This document shows positions 8,707-18,605 of a DNA stretch of 59,473 nt, one piece after another (positions within the stretch are counted from its first letter, which is position 1; every line of letters begins with the position of its first letter). Source of the stretch: Paenibacillus profundus (lineage in GTDB: Bacteria; Bacillota; Bacilli; Paenibacillales; Paenibacillaceae); assembly GCF_021369635.1 (NCBI RefSeq), contig NZ_JAJNBZ010000035.1, forward strand, positions 1 to 59,473, given 5' to 3'. The notes under the pieces were generated by a model. The model was not told where the DNA came from and did no database searches. It saw only the letters and a program-made list of their open reading frames with translations. The translations under genes and the position numbers were made by a program.

Positions 8707-9591
8707 TCAGAGACGCTTCCGCTCGAGCCACTGCTTCGCCGTGAGGGTGAGCAGCGCAACGGCGACCAACAGCGAGGCTGCGGCGAACGCGGCGGAGAAC
8801 TGGTATTCGTTGTAGAGGATTTCCACATGCAGTGGCAGGGTATTCGTCTCGCCGCGGATATGGCCGGAGACGACCGATACGGCGCCGAATTCGCCCATGG
8901 CGCGGGCGTTGCAGATGACGATGCCGTATAGGAGCCCCCATTTGATATTCGGCAGCGTGATGTGCCGGAACATCTTCCAGCCCTTGGCGCCGAGCGTGGC
9001 AGCCGCTTCTTCTTCAAGCGTGCCCTGGGATTGCATGAGCGGGATCAGTTCTCGCGCCACGAATGGGAATGTCACGAACAGCGTGGCTAGCACGATGCCG
9101 GGGAGGGCGAACACGATCTGCACATCGTGCGCCGCCAGCCACGAACCGAACCAGCCGTGCGCGCCGAACAGCAGAATGAAGAGGAAGCCCGCTATAACCG
9201 GCGATACGGCGAACGGCAGGTCGATGAGCGTAATGAGCCATTGCTTGCCACGGAAGGCGAACTTGGTCAGACACCACGCGGCGGCTATACCGAATATCGT
9301 ATTCAGCGGCACGACGATGAGCGCCGTGAACAGCGTCAGCCGGATAGCCGCTAGAGCGTCCGGCTCGGTCAGCGCCGCGAAGTAGACATCCGCTCCCCGC
9401 TTGAACGCCTGCACGAATACGGCCGCGAGCGGGAGCAGCAGGACGAGCCCGATGAAGCCGAGCGCAACGGCGATGAGCAGCCGGCGGGCGAGCGGCGATT
9501 CGGTCGTGCAGCCGGCGCGCGGTGCAAGCTTGCGGGCCGTCCCGCGGGCTGGCGGGGAAGTGGTGCCGGGATAGGAATGAGAACCGGCCAT
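8707..9591 (-). CDS. cysW: Sulfate/thiosulfate ABC transporter permease CysW
   Basis: A 294-residue inner-membrane permease with about six helices and the binding-protein-dependent transport signature [24 protein letters not shown], where the cytoplasmic loop contacts the ATPase. The segment [24 protein letters not shown] is diagnostic of CysW. With CysT it forms the channel that imports sulfate delivered by the lipoprotein Sbp. The start is ATG 9591 with AAGGAGG upstream. The C-terminus is a few bases before a terminator and no ATPase (cysA) gene is present. Base composition is much richer in G+C than the flanking genes. Confidence 0.93.
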   Translation of the reverse strand: MAGSHSYPGTTSPPARGTARKLAPRAGCTTESPLARRLLIAVALGFIGLVLLLPLAAVFVQAFKRGADVYFAALTEPDALAAIRLTLFTALIVVPLNTIFGIAAAWCLTKFAFRGKQWLITLIDLPFAVSPVIAGFLFILLFGAHGWFGSWLAAHDVQIVFALPGIVLATLFVTFPFVARELIPLMQSQGTLEEEAAATLGAKGWKMFRHITLPNIKWGLLYGIVICNARAMGEFGAVSVVSGHIRGETNTLPLHVEILYNEYQFSAAFAAASLLVAVALLTLTAKQWLERKRL

Positions 9592-9667
9592 GCGTCAATC
9601 CTCCTTATTGTTGATAGTAACGGTTGACGGACAACAGCAGTCAGACCCGATGGCTCCGTCATACGGT

Positions 9668-10531
9668 TCATGGCGATGTCATGCGGCGTGCAGCCTTCCA
9701 TTGCAGCGCATTGATGAGCAGCTGCAGCAGGAAGGAGAGAATGAGCATAACGAGCGCAACGGCCGTGGCGCCCGCGTAATCGTATTGCTCCAGCTTGGTC
9801 ATGATGAGCAGCGGCGCAATTTCCGTCTTATATGGCATATTGCCGGAGATGAAGACGACCGAGCCGTATTCCCCGATGCCGCGTGCGAAGGCTAGCGCGA
9901 ATCCCGTCAAGAGCGACGGGAGCAGCTGTGGCACGATAATGCGGCGGAAGACGGTCAACCGCTTCGCGCCGAGCGTGGCGGCGGCTTCCTCGACGTCTGT
10001 CTCCCAAGACTCCAGCACCGGCTGCACCGTGCGCACGACGAATGGAAGGCCGATGAATGTCAGGGCGATCGCAATGCCGGCTGCGGAATAAGCGCTCGGG
10101 ATGCCGATGGCGTACAACCAGCGGCCTATCCAGCCGTTCTCGGCGTAGATCGACGTAAGCGCGATGCCCGCCACCGCGGTCGGCAGCGCAAACGGCAGGT
10201 CGATGATGCCGTCAAGCAGCCGCTTGCCGGGGAACGAATACCGCACCAGCACCCAAGCGACAATAAAGCCGAATACGACATTAATCAGTCCGGCCGCTAA
10301 CGCCGTCGCGAAGCTGATGCGGTAAGCTGCAAGCACGCGGGCATCGAAGACGGTTGCCCAGAAGCCGTCCCAGCTCAATTCAAGCGACTTCAGAACGACG
10401 GCGGACAGCGGGATGAGCACGAGCAGCGACAGATAGCCGATCGTAAACCCGAGCGTGATGCGGAATCCCGGGAGGACCGCATACGACTTGCCCTTATGCG
10501 GCGCCCGCTTTGGGGTTGGTGTGGCAGTCAT
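9668..10531 (-). CDS. cysT: Sulfate/thiosulfate ABC transporter permease CysT (CysU)
   Basis: A 287-residue permease partner of CysW. The ABC loop motif is [24 protein letters not shown] and the CysT-typical segment is [26 protein letters not shown]. Six predicted helices start at about residue 20 ([21 protein letters not shown]). The frame stays open upstream to a TTG at 10567, but ATG 10531 with GGAGG 12 bases ahead gives the normal N-terminus [15 protein letters not shown]; an intermediate start is possible. The gap to cysW is 76 bases and to sbp 32 bases, consistent with one transcript sbp-cysT-cysW. Confidence 0.93.
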   Translation of the reverse strand: MTATPTPKRAPHKGKSYAVLPGFRITLGFTIGYLSLLVLIPLSAVVLKSLELSWDGFWATVFDARVLAAYRISFATALAAGLINVVFGFIVAWVLVRYSFPGKRLLDGIIDLPFALPTAVAGIALTSIYAENGWIGRWLYAIGIPSAYSAAGIAIALTFIGLPFVVRTVQPVLESWETDVEEAAATLGAKRLTVFRRIIVPQLLPSLLTGFALAFARGIGEYGSVVFISGNMPYKTEIAPLLIMTKLEQYDYAGATAVALVMLILSFLLQLLINALQWKAARRMTSP

Positions 10532-10563
10532 CGGGCATTGCAGCCTCCTTTTTTTCCGAAGAT

Positions 10564-11631
10564 TCAACGTCTATAGATCTCGTCGAACAAAGCGCCATCG
10601 GCAAAATGCTTCTTGTGCGCCTGGGCCCAGCCGCCAAACTGATCATGGATGGTCAACAGCTTCACTTGCGGGAAGCGCTGCCCGTACTCAGCAGCAACTT
10701 TCTCGAGCCGCGGCCGATAATAATGCTTGGCGGCTATCTCTTGCCCTTCCTCGGTATACAAATACTCAAGGTAAGCTTCCGCCACCTTGCGCGTTCCCCG
10801 CTTATCGACGGTTCCATCCACGACGGCCACCGGCGGCTCCGCTAAGATGCTCACGGTCGGCACAACGATCTCGAACTCATCCTTGCCAAGCTCATTCGCC
10901 GCCAAGAATGCTTCGTTCTCCCATGAGATAAGCACGTCGCCAATGCCGCGTTCCACGAAGGTGGTCGTTGCTCCGCGCGCCCCGGAATCGAGAACGGGCA
11001 CGTTGCCGTAGAGGCCGCGCAGCCATTCCTTCGCTTGCTCCTCATCGCCGCCGCTCGCCGCGAGCGCATACCCCCAGGCGGCGAGGTAATTCCAGCGCGC
11101 TCCGCCGGAGGTCTTCGGATTCGGGGTGATGACCTGGACGCCCGGCTGCACGAGGTCGTTCCAATCGCGTATGCCTTTCGGATTGCCCTTCCGCACGAGG
11201 AAGACGATGGTGGAGTAGTAAGGTGCGCTGTTGTCCTTCAAGCGCGTCTGCCAGCCTTCCTTGATAAGTCCCGCCTGTTGAATGGCATCGATGTCGTAGG
11301 CCAAGGCCAGCGTGACGACATCCGCCTGCAGCCCGTCGATGACGGAACGCGCCTGCTTGCCGCTGCCGCCATGGGACTGCTTCACGGTCACGGACTGTCC
11401 CGTCTTCCCCTGCCAATAAGCCGCAAACGCCTTGTTGTAATCCGCGTACAGCTCGCGCGTCGGATCGTAGGATACGTTTTGGAGCACGACAGGCTCTGTC
11501 CCGGCGGCGGCTGTACCGCTTGGTCCGCCCGTCTTCGTTCCGGCTGTCCCGCCTCCACAGGCAGCGGTCAGGCTCATGGCTGCGATGAATACCCATAGAA
11601 TAATCTTTTTACGGTATTGACGACTGCTCAT
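10564..11631 (-). CDS. sbp: Sulfate-binding lipoprotein of ABC importer
   Basis: A 355-residue extracytoplasmic binding protein with lipobox LTAAC near residue 23, so it is anchored to the outer face of the membrane. Family segments are [44 protein letters not shown] and [22 protein letters not shown], which contain sulfate-contacting serine and glycine residues of the Sbp/CysP family. Start ATG 11631 follows GAGGAG and gives a normal lipoprotein signal; the frame is open to 11700 but that extension has no signal sequence. It is the first gene of the sulfate operon. The 387 bases upstream hold the promoter region for this gene and the divergent DUF2089 gene; I saw no certain CymR or S-box element there. 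Confidence 0.93.
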   Translation of the reverse strand: MSSRQYRKKIILWVFIAAMSLTAACGGGTAGTKTGGPSGTAAAGTEPVVLQNVSYDPTRELYADYNKAFAAYWQGKTGQSVTVKQSHGGSGKQARSVIDGLQADVVTLALAYDIDAIQQAGLIKEGWQTRLKDNSAPYYSTIVFLVRKGNPKGIRDWNDLVQPGVQVITPNPKTSGGARWNYLAAWGYALAASGGDEEQAKEWLRGLYGNVPVLDSGARGATTTFVERGIGDVLISWENEAFLAANELGKDEFEIVVPTVSILAEPPVAVVDGTVDKRGTRKVAEAYLEYLYTEEGQEIAAKHYYRPRLEKVAAEYGQRFPQVKLLTIHDQFGGWAQAHKKHFADGALFDEIYRR

Positions 11632-12018
11632 CTTGCATGACTCCTCTCTTCGCAGCGCTCCGATTCCAAGCGGAGACGCTCCGTGCGGCAAACGCAGCAT
11701 AGTATTTGCTCGCGCTTGCTTGTTTTAAATCCGATAGGACAACTTGGTTATTGTGTGATATGCATGTATGTTATCAGCACTTTTGGGCGGAAGTCAACGA
11801 AGATTTACGGCATTGCAACTTGTTTCCAAAGTCGTAAAAAGATGAGGCTGGCCGCTGGTTGAAAGCGTTTTATATTAGTCTGTTCCGACGAATAAGAAGC
11901 CAGTTTATTCCAAAATGCCTGTTAATACGATGTATGTAGACAAATAATGAATATAATTAAAATAAACTTGAATAAAATTAATATTTAGATTAATATAATT
12001 AAAAAAGGAGGGGAGTTA

Positions 12019-12318
12019 ATGGAGCGTGAAGAAATCCCGTCTTGGATTTTAGCTTTGGATAAGGAGTCCCTTGAATTTATAAGGAAGTTTATTATCAATT
12101 CGGGTTCTCTAAAGAATATGTCCCAACTGTATGACGTTTCTTATCCAACGGTCAGGGCTAAGTTGGATAGGCTAATAAAAAAAATTGAACTGCATAGCAA
12201 AGAAGACGAAGTAGAGTTCGTTAATATGATTAAAAATTTAGTAATTGATGAACGAATTAGCTTAGAAGTAGCAAAAATAATTATCGATAAATATAAAAAG
12301 GAAAGAGATGATGATTGA
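12019..12318 (+). CDS. DUF2089-family putative regulator
   Basis: A 99-residue protein with the helix-turn-helix-like core LKNMSQLYDVSYPTVRAKLDRLI (about 33-55), typical of the DUF2089 family, which lacks here the N-terminal zinc ribbon found in longer members. DUF2089 proteins are usually small DNA-binding regulators encoded next to membrane proteins. RBS AAAAGGAGGGG is six bases before ATG. The stop overlaps the next start (TGATG), so the two are translationally coupled. A near-cre sequence (TTGAAAGCGTTTTAT, 11859-11873) lies about 150 bases upstream, with one mismatch to the CcpA consensus core. The operator target is unknown, but the coupled membrane gene is the obvious candidate. Confidence 0.75.
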   Translation: MEREEIPSWILALDKESLEFIRKFIINSGSLKNMSQLYDVSYPTVRAKLDRLIKKIELHSKEDEVEFVNMIKNLVIDERISLEVAKIIIDKYKKERDDD

Positions 12319-12605
12319 TGCTTCATGTGATTCAATTCTTAGGTGCACTAGCCATACTAGGAATTCAATATTACCTGTCCAGAAGACATAACGCATATTG
12401 GGGAGCTATCTTGCCAGGGATTTATATTTCGTTTTTTGTATATGGGCAGTTATCAGGAGTATTTAACGAAGGTAAAGAAGTCTCAATGATTTTGGCAGCG
12501 CTTGGCGGTATGGCGATTTTATTACTCGCATGGGTTAAAGGAAGAGAATCCGTAAAAGTCAAAAGAAAGAAAGAGTTGGACAAAATCTCGTTGCATGATA
12601 TGTAA
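12318..12605 (+). CDS. Small membrane protein coupled to the DUF2089 regulator
   Basis: A 95-residue protein with predicted helices at about 3-18, 28-45 and 55-73, and a basic cytoplasmic tail (KGRESVKVKRKKEL). It resembles the small multi-helix proteins that accompany DUF2089 regulators in Bacillales, but no function is known. ATG 12318 overlaps the upstream stop as TGATG; a TTG at 12315 is the other possible start. After the stop lie a hairpin (TTCAGGA...TCCTGAA, about 12665-12690) and the terminator at 12711-12742. Confidence 0.7.
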   Translation: MLHVIQFLGALAILGIQYYLSRRHNAYWGAILPGIYISFFVYGQLSGVFNEGKEVSMILAALGGMAILLLAWVKGRESVKVKRKKELDKISLHDM

Positions 12606-12710
12606 TCCAATAAACATCAAATTACAGAAGTCTAATCGAGTCAGAGTGGTTTTAAGCTGACAATTCAGGAATCTTTCCTGTAATCCTGAAGCTTAAGTGC
12701 TGAAGGGAGA

Positions 12711-12742
12711 ATAACCCGTCGAGGTGTAGATCAGCGGGTTAT
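12711..12742. terminator. Bidirectional hairpin between convergent genes
   Basis: ATAACCCG (12711-12718) pairs with CGGGTTAT (12735-12742). It lies between the rightward DUF2089 operon and the 3' end of the leftward MFS fragment. Confidence 0.55.
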
Positions 12743-12765
12743 CATTTATATAGTCGGAATCTAAT

Positions 12766-13440
12766 TTACCTCCTGATGAACAAAACTTCCTTTTCATGCG
12801 GAAGCAAAGCTTTATGGTCTAAACGATAGCTGATATAGGTCAGCAATGATGCAGCGATCGCTACGATCCCCCCAACCCAGGAAACATCGATTAGTTCCAT
12901 GTTCGTCGTGACAAATCCGCCCAGCGCCGATCCAATCGCGATTCCCACATTGACAGATACGGGAGTTAAGGATGAAGCCAAATCTTTGGCAGACGGAAAA
13001 TGTTTATCGGCTAAATCAATGAAATACAATTGCATAGTGGAGTTCATCGTATACACGACTAGCGCAATGAATGAAATGCTAATCAGTCCCGCGACAATCG
13101 AATGGGAGGAAGCATAAAGCGACGCGAGTATGGCGGCTTGAATAAGAAACACATACCGCAGCTTTCCAATCCCGTTGCGGGCTGCCAATTTCCCGCCAAT
13201 TAACGTGCTGAAGACGGATACAACCCCGTAAAGTAAAAATACAAGGCTAATATACCGGTCCGGGACAGAGAACACTTCTTGCAGCAGAGGGGTTAAATAT
13301 GTATATACGGTATATGTCGCTCCAATACTTAACGCCGGAATGAAGAGTGCGATGATTATACGCGTATTGGCTAGCAATCCGATTTGTTTTTGTAATGAAC
13401 TCCGCGTTCCCTTTAGCCCTTTAGGGATGGTTGCCGAGCT
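12766..13440 (-). pseudogene. 5'-truncated MFS exporter (C-terminal half)
   Basis: About 225 residues that match the second half of a 400-residue MFS drug/sugar exporter: GLLANTRIIIALFIPALSIGATYTVYTYLTPLL is a typical helix 7 entry, followed by six helices and a normal C-terminus. Helices 1-6 and the promoter are absent. The break at about 13440 coincides with the break of a truncated CYP102 reductase reading the other way. The two therefore look like divergent neighbours that lost their facing 5' halves in one deletion. The open frame continues antisense into the reductase fragment by chance. Not expected to be functional. Confidence 0.85.
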
Positions 13441-13441
13441 T

Positions 13442-13952
13442 GTTCGTTCGCACACCGGAATCCGGATTTCAGCTCCCCGATGATCCCGCAACTCCGATTA
13501 TCATGGTGGGTCCCGGGACAGGAGTAGCGCCTTTTCGAGGCTTCTTACAGGCACGTGACGCATTGAAGCTGGAAGGATTCGCTCTTGGTGAAGCACATCT
13601 TTATTTCGGATGCCGGAACGAATCTGATTTTATGTATCGGGAAGAGCTTGAACAATATGAAAGAGACGGAATCGTTACTCTTCACATTGCTTTTTCGCGC
13701 GTGGAAGGCACACCCAAAACCTATGTGCAGCATCTGCTAGAACAGAATTCATCAGATGTAATCAACCTCCTTGCTGGAGGAGGGCGGATCTATGTATGCG
13801 GAGATGGCGCCAGAATGGCGCCGGATGTTGAGTCTGCATTACAACAAGCATATCGAACTGTACATGGTGCAGGTCACGAAGAAGCAAAAGATTGGTTGGA
13901 TAACCTTCAAACAGAGGGGCGTTATGCTAAAGATGTATGGGCTGGCACATAA
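13442..13952 (+). pseudogene. 5'-truncated CYP102-type P450 reductase (NADPH domain scrap)
   Basis: About 170 residues, starting at FVRTPESGFQLPDDPATP, match the last part of the intact CYP102 at 58217-58743 ([18 protein letters not shown]). Shared NADPH-binding motifs are [30 protein letters not shown] and YVCGDGARMAPDVE, and the end KDVWAG. Haem, FMN and FAD-linker domains (about 890 residues) are missing. Divergence from the intact gene is high enough that it is an old paralogue, not a recent copy. It begins exactly where the opposite-strand MFS fragment ends. Confidence 0.88.
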
Positions 13953-13965
13953 AGAGAATGAAGAA

Positions 13966-14012
13966 AGCTGTCTCTAGAGTAGATTTCCTACTTGAATGGG
14001 GCAGTTTTTTTT
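13966..14012 (+). terminator. Terminator of the CYP102 fragment
   Basis: Nested hairpin: outer CTGTCTC with GGGGCAG (G-T pairs), inner AGTAG with CTACT, followed by T8. It has survived the loss of the gene body. The 290 bases to the next start hold no recognised gene. Confidence 0.65.
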
Positions 14013-14300
14013 GTGGATATTATTCCGTGTGCAAACGGTTTAAGGGTTTTGCCTTGGCAACACATTTTTTCCCGGAGCAACTTATTTGAATGACAGGCGT
14101 CTTTCGGCACGGGGAATGGGATAAGGTAAACAAAAGTATATAAAAGTCATGAATTGTCTCTTTGAATCGAGGAACAGGTCTCTTAATGTTACATTGAAGA
14201 CGCTTTCTTCAAGCTTAATCAATCATTGCAACGAAATCATAGCTAAGGAGGGAATTAATAATTTTACGGAGGTTGTAAACCAGACTCAGGAGGGAAAAAG

Positions 14301-16829
14301 ATGAACTTGATGAAAAGATGGATATCCCTAACCGTTTGCATGGTGATGATGTTGACTGCGATTCCCAATGCGCATGCGGCTGAGAATCAACCGGAACTTC
14401 GCAATCTTGCCAAGGAGGCTAGCTATGAATGGTCGGAGGCGCCGGAATCCAGTTATCCGGATCCCGGGAATAAGCTTACGGATGGAAAGATTGGCGGCTT
14501 GAACGTTCTGGATCCGGCATGGGTCGGGAGTTTGCACAAGACAACTCGTGAAATCGTGCTCGATCTCGGTGAGCGCAAATCTATCTCTAGTGTAAAAGCA
14601 CATTTTCTGCAAGATTGGCCTTCTTCGGCTATTCTCTTCCCGCTGACCGTATCGGTGTACGTCTCCGACGATAAGGAGCATTGGGGTACGATAGCTCATA
14701 GAGCGACTGAGCATTTGTGGGTAGATGGACCGCCGGTTGACCAGTACTATGTGTGGGACGGAAGCAAGGATGGAATTCCAACAGCCGGCTCTGATGCGGT
14801 GATGGCTTATGCCCGTTATGTCAAAGTAACGTTCTCCATGCACCCGAAAGCATGGTCCTTCATCGATGAAATTGAGGTCTGGGGAGCCGATGGCAAAGCA
14901 GAGGGCGCGAAGCAGGTGCCTTCCGAAACGTTCCATTATTTGCAGCCGGGAGAGCCCACAGCAGGAATACGCAACTTGTCGCTCATATACAACGGCTATT
15001 ATTCTGACGTCCCGAAGCTGACGAAGGAAAATTTGATTCCTGAGATTGGCTATGTCAATAAGGAAGGAAAACTAGCCGACTGGTTCTTTGACGGCGTCTT
15101 GATGCTTGGTTTGCTGACTCCGCAAGGACATGATTTTGGCAATGGAGAAACGAACCTGTCGGAATGGAAATGGTATCTGGATAAGACGTTCAACGATCAG
15201 GGTGATATGTATCAGGTGAATGAGGCGACCAAGGAAGTTGGCGAGAAGCTGGGGCAGCCCGAACATAAAGTAAAGGTCGTCATGATGATACCGAATCCGG
15301 GGGAGCATTTATCGAATTTTGGTGATGTGGATGGCGATGGGGTCTCGGAGAACTTTAACGCTGGCGAGGTCGGCGAAGAAGCGGCTATGGCCAATAGGAA
15401 AAAAGCCATCCGCTGGTGGATTCAAGAGGTTATGCAGCGTTGGAACACGAGCAGCTACTCCAATCTTGAGCTTGTCGGCCTGTATTGGCTGGATGAGCAA
15501 GTAAGCACGAGCAAGTCGGGACCGGAGTTCCTTCGGTTCGTCAACGGTCTCGTACACGCTCAGGGGCTGAAGGCATTCTGGATCCCTCACTTCCTGAGTT
15601 ATAAAAGCTTTATGTGGAAAGATGTCGGATTCGACTCGTCTGCCTTCCAACCGAACTATTACTTTGAAGAGCTGAATATGGATCGGCTCAAGGATGCGGC
15701 AAATATTGCGAAGCGGTACGGTATGGGCGTAGAGCTCGAATTCGACGACCGGATGTTGAAAGACAAGGCGTTCCGCAAGAGATTTTTGGAATACCTCGAT
15801 GCCGGGGAACAGTTTGGTTTTAAGGATCATGCTTATAAAGCGTATTATAAAGGCAGCGGCACTATATTGCATGATGCGGCAGCAAGCAAAGATCCAGAGA
15901 TACGGGAACTGTATGATAAGCTCTACCAATTTGCAAAAGGAAGTGCTGCGGATAATAAGGCTCCAGTAGCGGCGGATGCTGCATTCAGCACGGCAGCGGA
16001 TACGCCAATCAGCGGTAAGCTGGCGGCAAGCGACGCCGACGGGGATGGACTGACGTACAGCATTGTGGAGAAGAGCGCAAAAGGCAAGGCGGAAATAACG
16101 GATGCTGCTACCGGCGCCTTCACCTATACGCCGAATGCGGGGCAGACGGGCACGGATACGTTCACGTTCAAGGCGAATGACGGCAAGGCTGATTCCAATA
16201 TCGCCAAGATAACGGTGACGATCGGTTCCATGCCGGCAGGGGTTCAGACGGTCTTGGCGGGTGCCGGCTCCGTCCCGGCAGGGGAGAAGTTTACCGTTAC
16301 GTACGGTCTGACAAGTGTCACGCAGGCTGTATATGGTCAGGATATCAGACTCGATTATGATTCCGCTTTCATGGAGTTTGTGTCAGCGAGATCCGTCATC
16401 GACGGAATCAGCCTTGTCGAAATCGACAAGAAAACGGCCGGCAAGCTTCGTGTGATAATGGCCAGCCAAGGTGCCGGGCATGCGGTCACTGGCAATGCGG
16501 AGCTGGTGGAGTTTACCTTTAAAGCGAAAAAGGATGCCCAGTCTGCCACAGGCGTCATTTCAATCTCTAGCGCTGTGCTGGGAGATGAGCAAGGAACTGA
16601 AACGCAAGCGGCACCTTCCTCTAAGACAATTCAGGTGACGGCAAAGATACCGGGCGATTATAATGGGGACGATAAAGTCACTGTCGGCGATCTGGGCATC
16701 GTTGCCTCCCATTACGGTAAAACCAAACAAAGTCTGGATTGGGAGCAAGTGAAGCATATGGATGTCAATAGAGACGGTAAAATCGACATTCAGGATCTAG
16801 CCGCCGTCGCCAGAATCATGCTCAAGTAA
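14301..16829 (+). CDS. Secreted DUF4855 protein with Ig-like, cohesin and dockerin modules
   Basis: An 842-residue exported protein. The order is signal peptide (to about AHA26); a discoidin-like beta-sandwich (about 30-200, VLDLGERKSISSVKAHF); DUF4855 (about 220-550, IRNLSLIYNGYYSDVPKLTKENL); a cadherin-like Ig repeat (about 555-645, DADGDGLTYSI); a cohesin-type domain (about 648-780); and a dockerin type I with two calcium loops (DYNGDDKVTVGDLG and DVNRDGKIDIQDL, about 783-842). DUF4855 proteins are glycoside-hydrolase-like and found mostly in Paenibacillus-type polysaccharide degraders. A cohesin and a dockerin on one chain could allow homotypic assembly. RBS CAGGAGGG is seven bases before ATG. 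Confidence 0.88.
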   Translation: MNLMKRWISLTVCMVMMLTAIPNAHAAENQPELRNLAKEASYEWSEAPESSYPDPGNKLTDGKIGGLNVLDPAWVGSLHKTTREIVLDLGERKSISSVKAHFLQDWPSSAILFPLTVSVYVSDDKEHWGTIAHRATEHLWVDGPPVDQYYVWDGSKDGIPTAGSDAVMAYARYVKVTFSMHPKAWSFIDEIEVWGADGKAEGAKQVPSETFHYLQPGEPTAGIRNLSLIYNGYYSDVPKLTKENLIPEIGYVNKEGKLADWFFDGVLMLGLLTPQGHDFGNGETNLSEWKWYLDKTFNDQGDMYQVNEATKEVGEKLGQPEHKVKVVMMIPNPGEHLSNFGDVDGDGVSENFNAGEVGEEAAMANRKKAIRWWIQEVMQRWNTSSYSNLELVGLYWLDEQVSTSKSGPEFLRFVNGLVHAQGLKAFWIPHFLSYKSFMWKDVGFDSSAFQPNYYFEELNMDRLKDAANIAKRYGMGVELEFDDRMLKDKAFRKRFLEYLDAGEQFGFKDHAYKAYYKGSGTILHDAAASKDPEIRELYDKLYQFAKGSAADNKAPVAADAAFSTAADTPISGKLAASDADGDGLTYSIVEKSAKGKAEITDAATGAFTYTPNAGQTGTDTFTFKANDGKADSNIAKITVTIGSMPAGVQTVLAGAGSVPAGEKFTVTYGLTSVTQAVYGQDIRLDYDSAFMEFVSARSVIDGISLVEIDKKTAGKLRVIMASQGAGHAVTGNAELVEFTFKAKKDAQSATGVISISSAVLGDEQGTETQAAPSSKTIQVTAKIPGDYNGDDKVTVGDLGIVASHYGKTKQSLDWEQVKHMDVNRDGKIDIQDLAAVARIMLK

Positions 16830-16874
16830 ACGGGAAGAGCGACGAAAACCGGCGATATGCGACGCAATAATGAT

Positions 16875-16909
16875 GGGCCGCAGTTGAAAGCATACTGCGG
16901 CCCTCTGTT
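16875..16909 (+). terminator. Terminator of the DUF4855 gene
   Basis: Perfect 10-bp stem GGGCCGCAGT (16875-16884) with ACTGCGGCCC (16894-16903), followed by a T-rich tract. The rest of 16910-17160 holds only the upstream region of the P450 gene. Confidence 0.8.
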
Positions 16910-17160
16910 ATTTCTATTCTCTTTAAAGCTCTTTAAAAATATTTGCGGCGTATTTCTCTGCGCTTCTCGCAGCTCAGATTCAGTCGTGCTATAAGTTCCT
17001 TGGAAGGTATATGCAGGTAAAGAGCTGGTTCCTATCAAATTGCTTGATGCAGCGTGGTTCTATTGGCCCCATAAGCCCAGCCATGAATTACATAGGATTT
17101 ATGGATTACTATGAAGAATATGAATGATATTAATTCATTTTATAAAAAAGAGGTGTGAAT

Positions 17161-18552
17161 ATGGATGCTAATAATGGTATACCCGTCACACAGATTCCTG
17201 GTCCACGTTCTGTAGGTGGTTGGAGAATGAATATGTTCCATTTTTTTCGCAGCCCGTTAATGTTCCAGCGTTGGTTGTATCATACGTATGGCAACTTGGT
17301 TGCTATGGGACAGGGGGACAGACCTACGCAAGTTTTTGCATTTGGACCTGAATTGAACCGTCAAATCCTTACCAATCCGGAATTTTTCGAAATTAGCACA
17401 GCGCTTGTAAGGATGCCTAAAGATACGGTTATGGGGCGGATGTTTTTTAACAACTTGTCATTAATGAAAGGAGAAAAACACAAACAGCATCGTCGTCTTA
17501 TGCAGCCGGCTTTTCATCACGAACAAGTCTTGCAGTACAGTAAAGATATGTTCAGACTTACTAAACAGTTAAGCGATGAATGGCAGGATAAAGCCGAAAT
17601 TGATTTGAATCTGGAAATGAAGAAATTAACGCAACGAATTGCAGTCAAAACGCTTTTTGGATTGTACAACGAAGAAGAATTGAATCGAATAGGCACATTT
17701 ATCACACAAATGACCAAATCGATATTACTGGTCTCCCTCGCACCCTTTAACTTTCCGTATACACCGTATCATCGGGCCTTGCGCAATGCCGAGCAACTGA
17801 ATACACATATTCGTTCGATGATTGAACAAAAAAGATTAGAACGAAACGCCACCGATGTACTTGCCTCGCTTGTAAAAGCTCATGATGAGGATGGCACAAC
17901 GCTAACTGATGAAGAATTGATCGGTCATACGTTCAACTTATTTATCGCTAGCCATGAAACTACAGCAAATGCACTGACATGGACCATTTTTCTGCTGAGC
18001 CAACACCCAGACATCCTATACAACCTTTTGGAGGAACTGAAAGAAATTGAAAATGAACTGAGTCTGGATAAACTAAGCAAATTGCCGTTACTTGAAGGAG
18101 TGGTGAAAGAAAGCTTGCGCTTATTGCCGCCTGCGAGTGTTGGTGTTCGGATAACTGCTTCTTCGTGTGAACTGGGGGGGTTCTCCGTTCCAGAAAAAAC
18201 AAATGTCTTCTTCAGTCAACTGATTACGCATCGAATGCCTGAACTTTATGACGAACCAAATCGTTTTATACCCGAACGCTGGAGCACTATCAAACGAACT
18301 CCATTTGAATATTTGCCATTTAGTGCGGGACCGCATATGTGCATCGGCTGGGGCTTTGCCATGCAGGAAATGAAAATTGTCCTTGCCGTACTCCTTATGC
18401 GGTACCGTTTCTCCGTTGTTCACCATGCAAAAATTAGTCCCAATCTAATGATGCGACCTGTAAGCGGGATGCCTATGCGTATTTTTCCTCAAGATTGGAA
18501 ATTCGAACGAGTGCCTGTTCGTGGAACTATTAATCAACTGATCGATTTTTAA
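17161..18552 (+). CDS. Cytochrome P450 (stand-alone)
   Basis: A 463-residue haem-thiolate monooxygenase without a fused reductase. The haem loop is FSAGPHMCIGWGFA with ligand Cys394; the K-helix ExxR is KESLRLLP; the PERF-type segment is FIPERW. The I-helix is FIASHETTANAL, with serine where most P450s have glycine in the AGxxT oxygen-binding motif. The proline-rich N-terminus (IPGPRSVGGW) and absence of a membrane anchor suggest a soluble bacterial enzyme needing separate redox partners; none is encoded next to it. ATG 17161 was preferred over GTG 17155 because AGAGGTG then has proper spacing. The substrate is unknown; no biosynthetic core gene lies beside it. Confidence 0.93.
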   Translation: MDANNGIPVTQIPGPRSVGGWRMNMFHFFRSPLMFQRWLYHTYGNLVAMGQGDRPTQVFAFGPELNRQILTNPEFFEISTALVRMPKDTVMGRMFFNNLSLMKGEKHKQHRRLMQPAFHHEQVLQYSKDMFRLTKQLSDEWQDKAEIDLNLEMKKLTQRIAVKTLFGLYNEEELNRIGTFITQMTKSILLVSLAPFNFPYTPYHRALRNAEQLNTHIRSMIEQKRLERNATDVLASLVKAHDEDGTTLTDEELIGHTFNLFIASHETTANALTWTIFLLSQHPDILYNLLEELKEIENELSLDKLSKLPLLEGVVKESLRLLPPASVGVRITASSCELGGFSVPEKTNVFFSQLITHRMPELYDEPNRFIPERWSTIKRTPFEYLPFSAGPHMCIGWGFAMQEMKIVLAVLLMRYRFSVVHHAKISPNLMMRPVSGMPMRIFPQDWKFERVPVRGTINQLIDF

Positions 18553-18605
18553 CTGGATTAAAAAACACTGACGCTTATATCATTCCAATGAATCTATAAG
18601 TATGG

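Noticed and set aside
8603..9701. Several long open frames in the sulfate operon on both strands.
   Set aside because: They are by-products of high GC content; only CysW, CysT and Sbp show family motifs.
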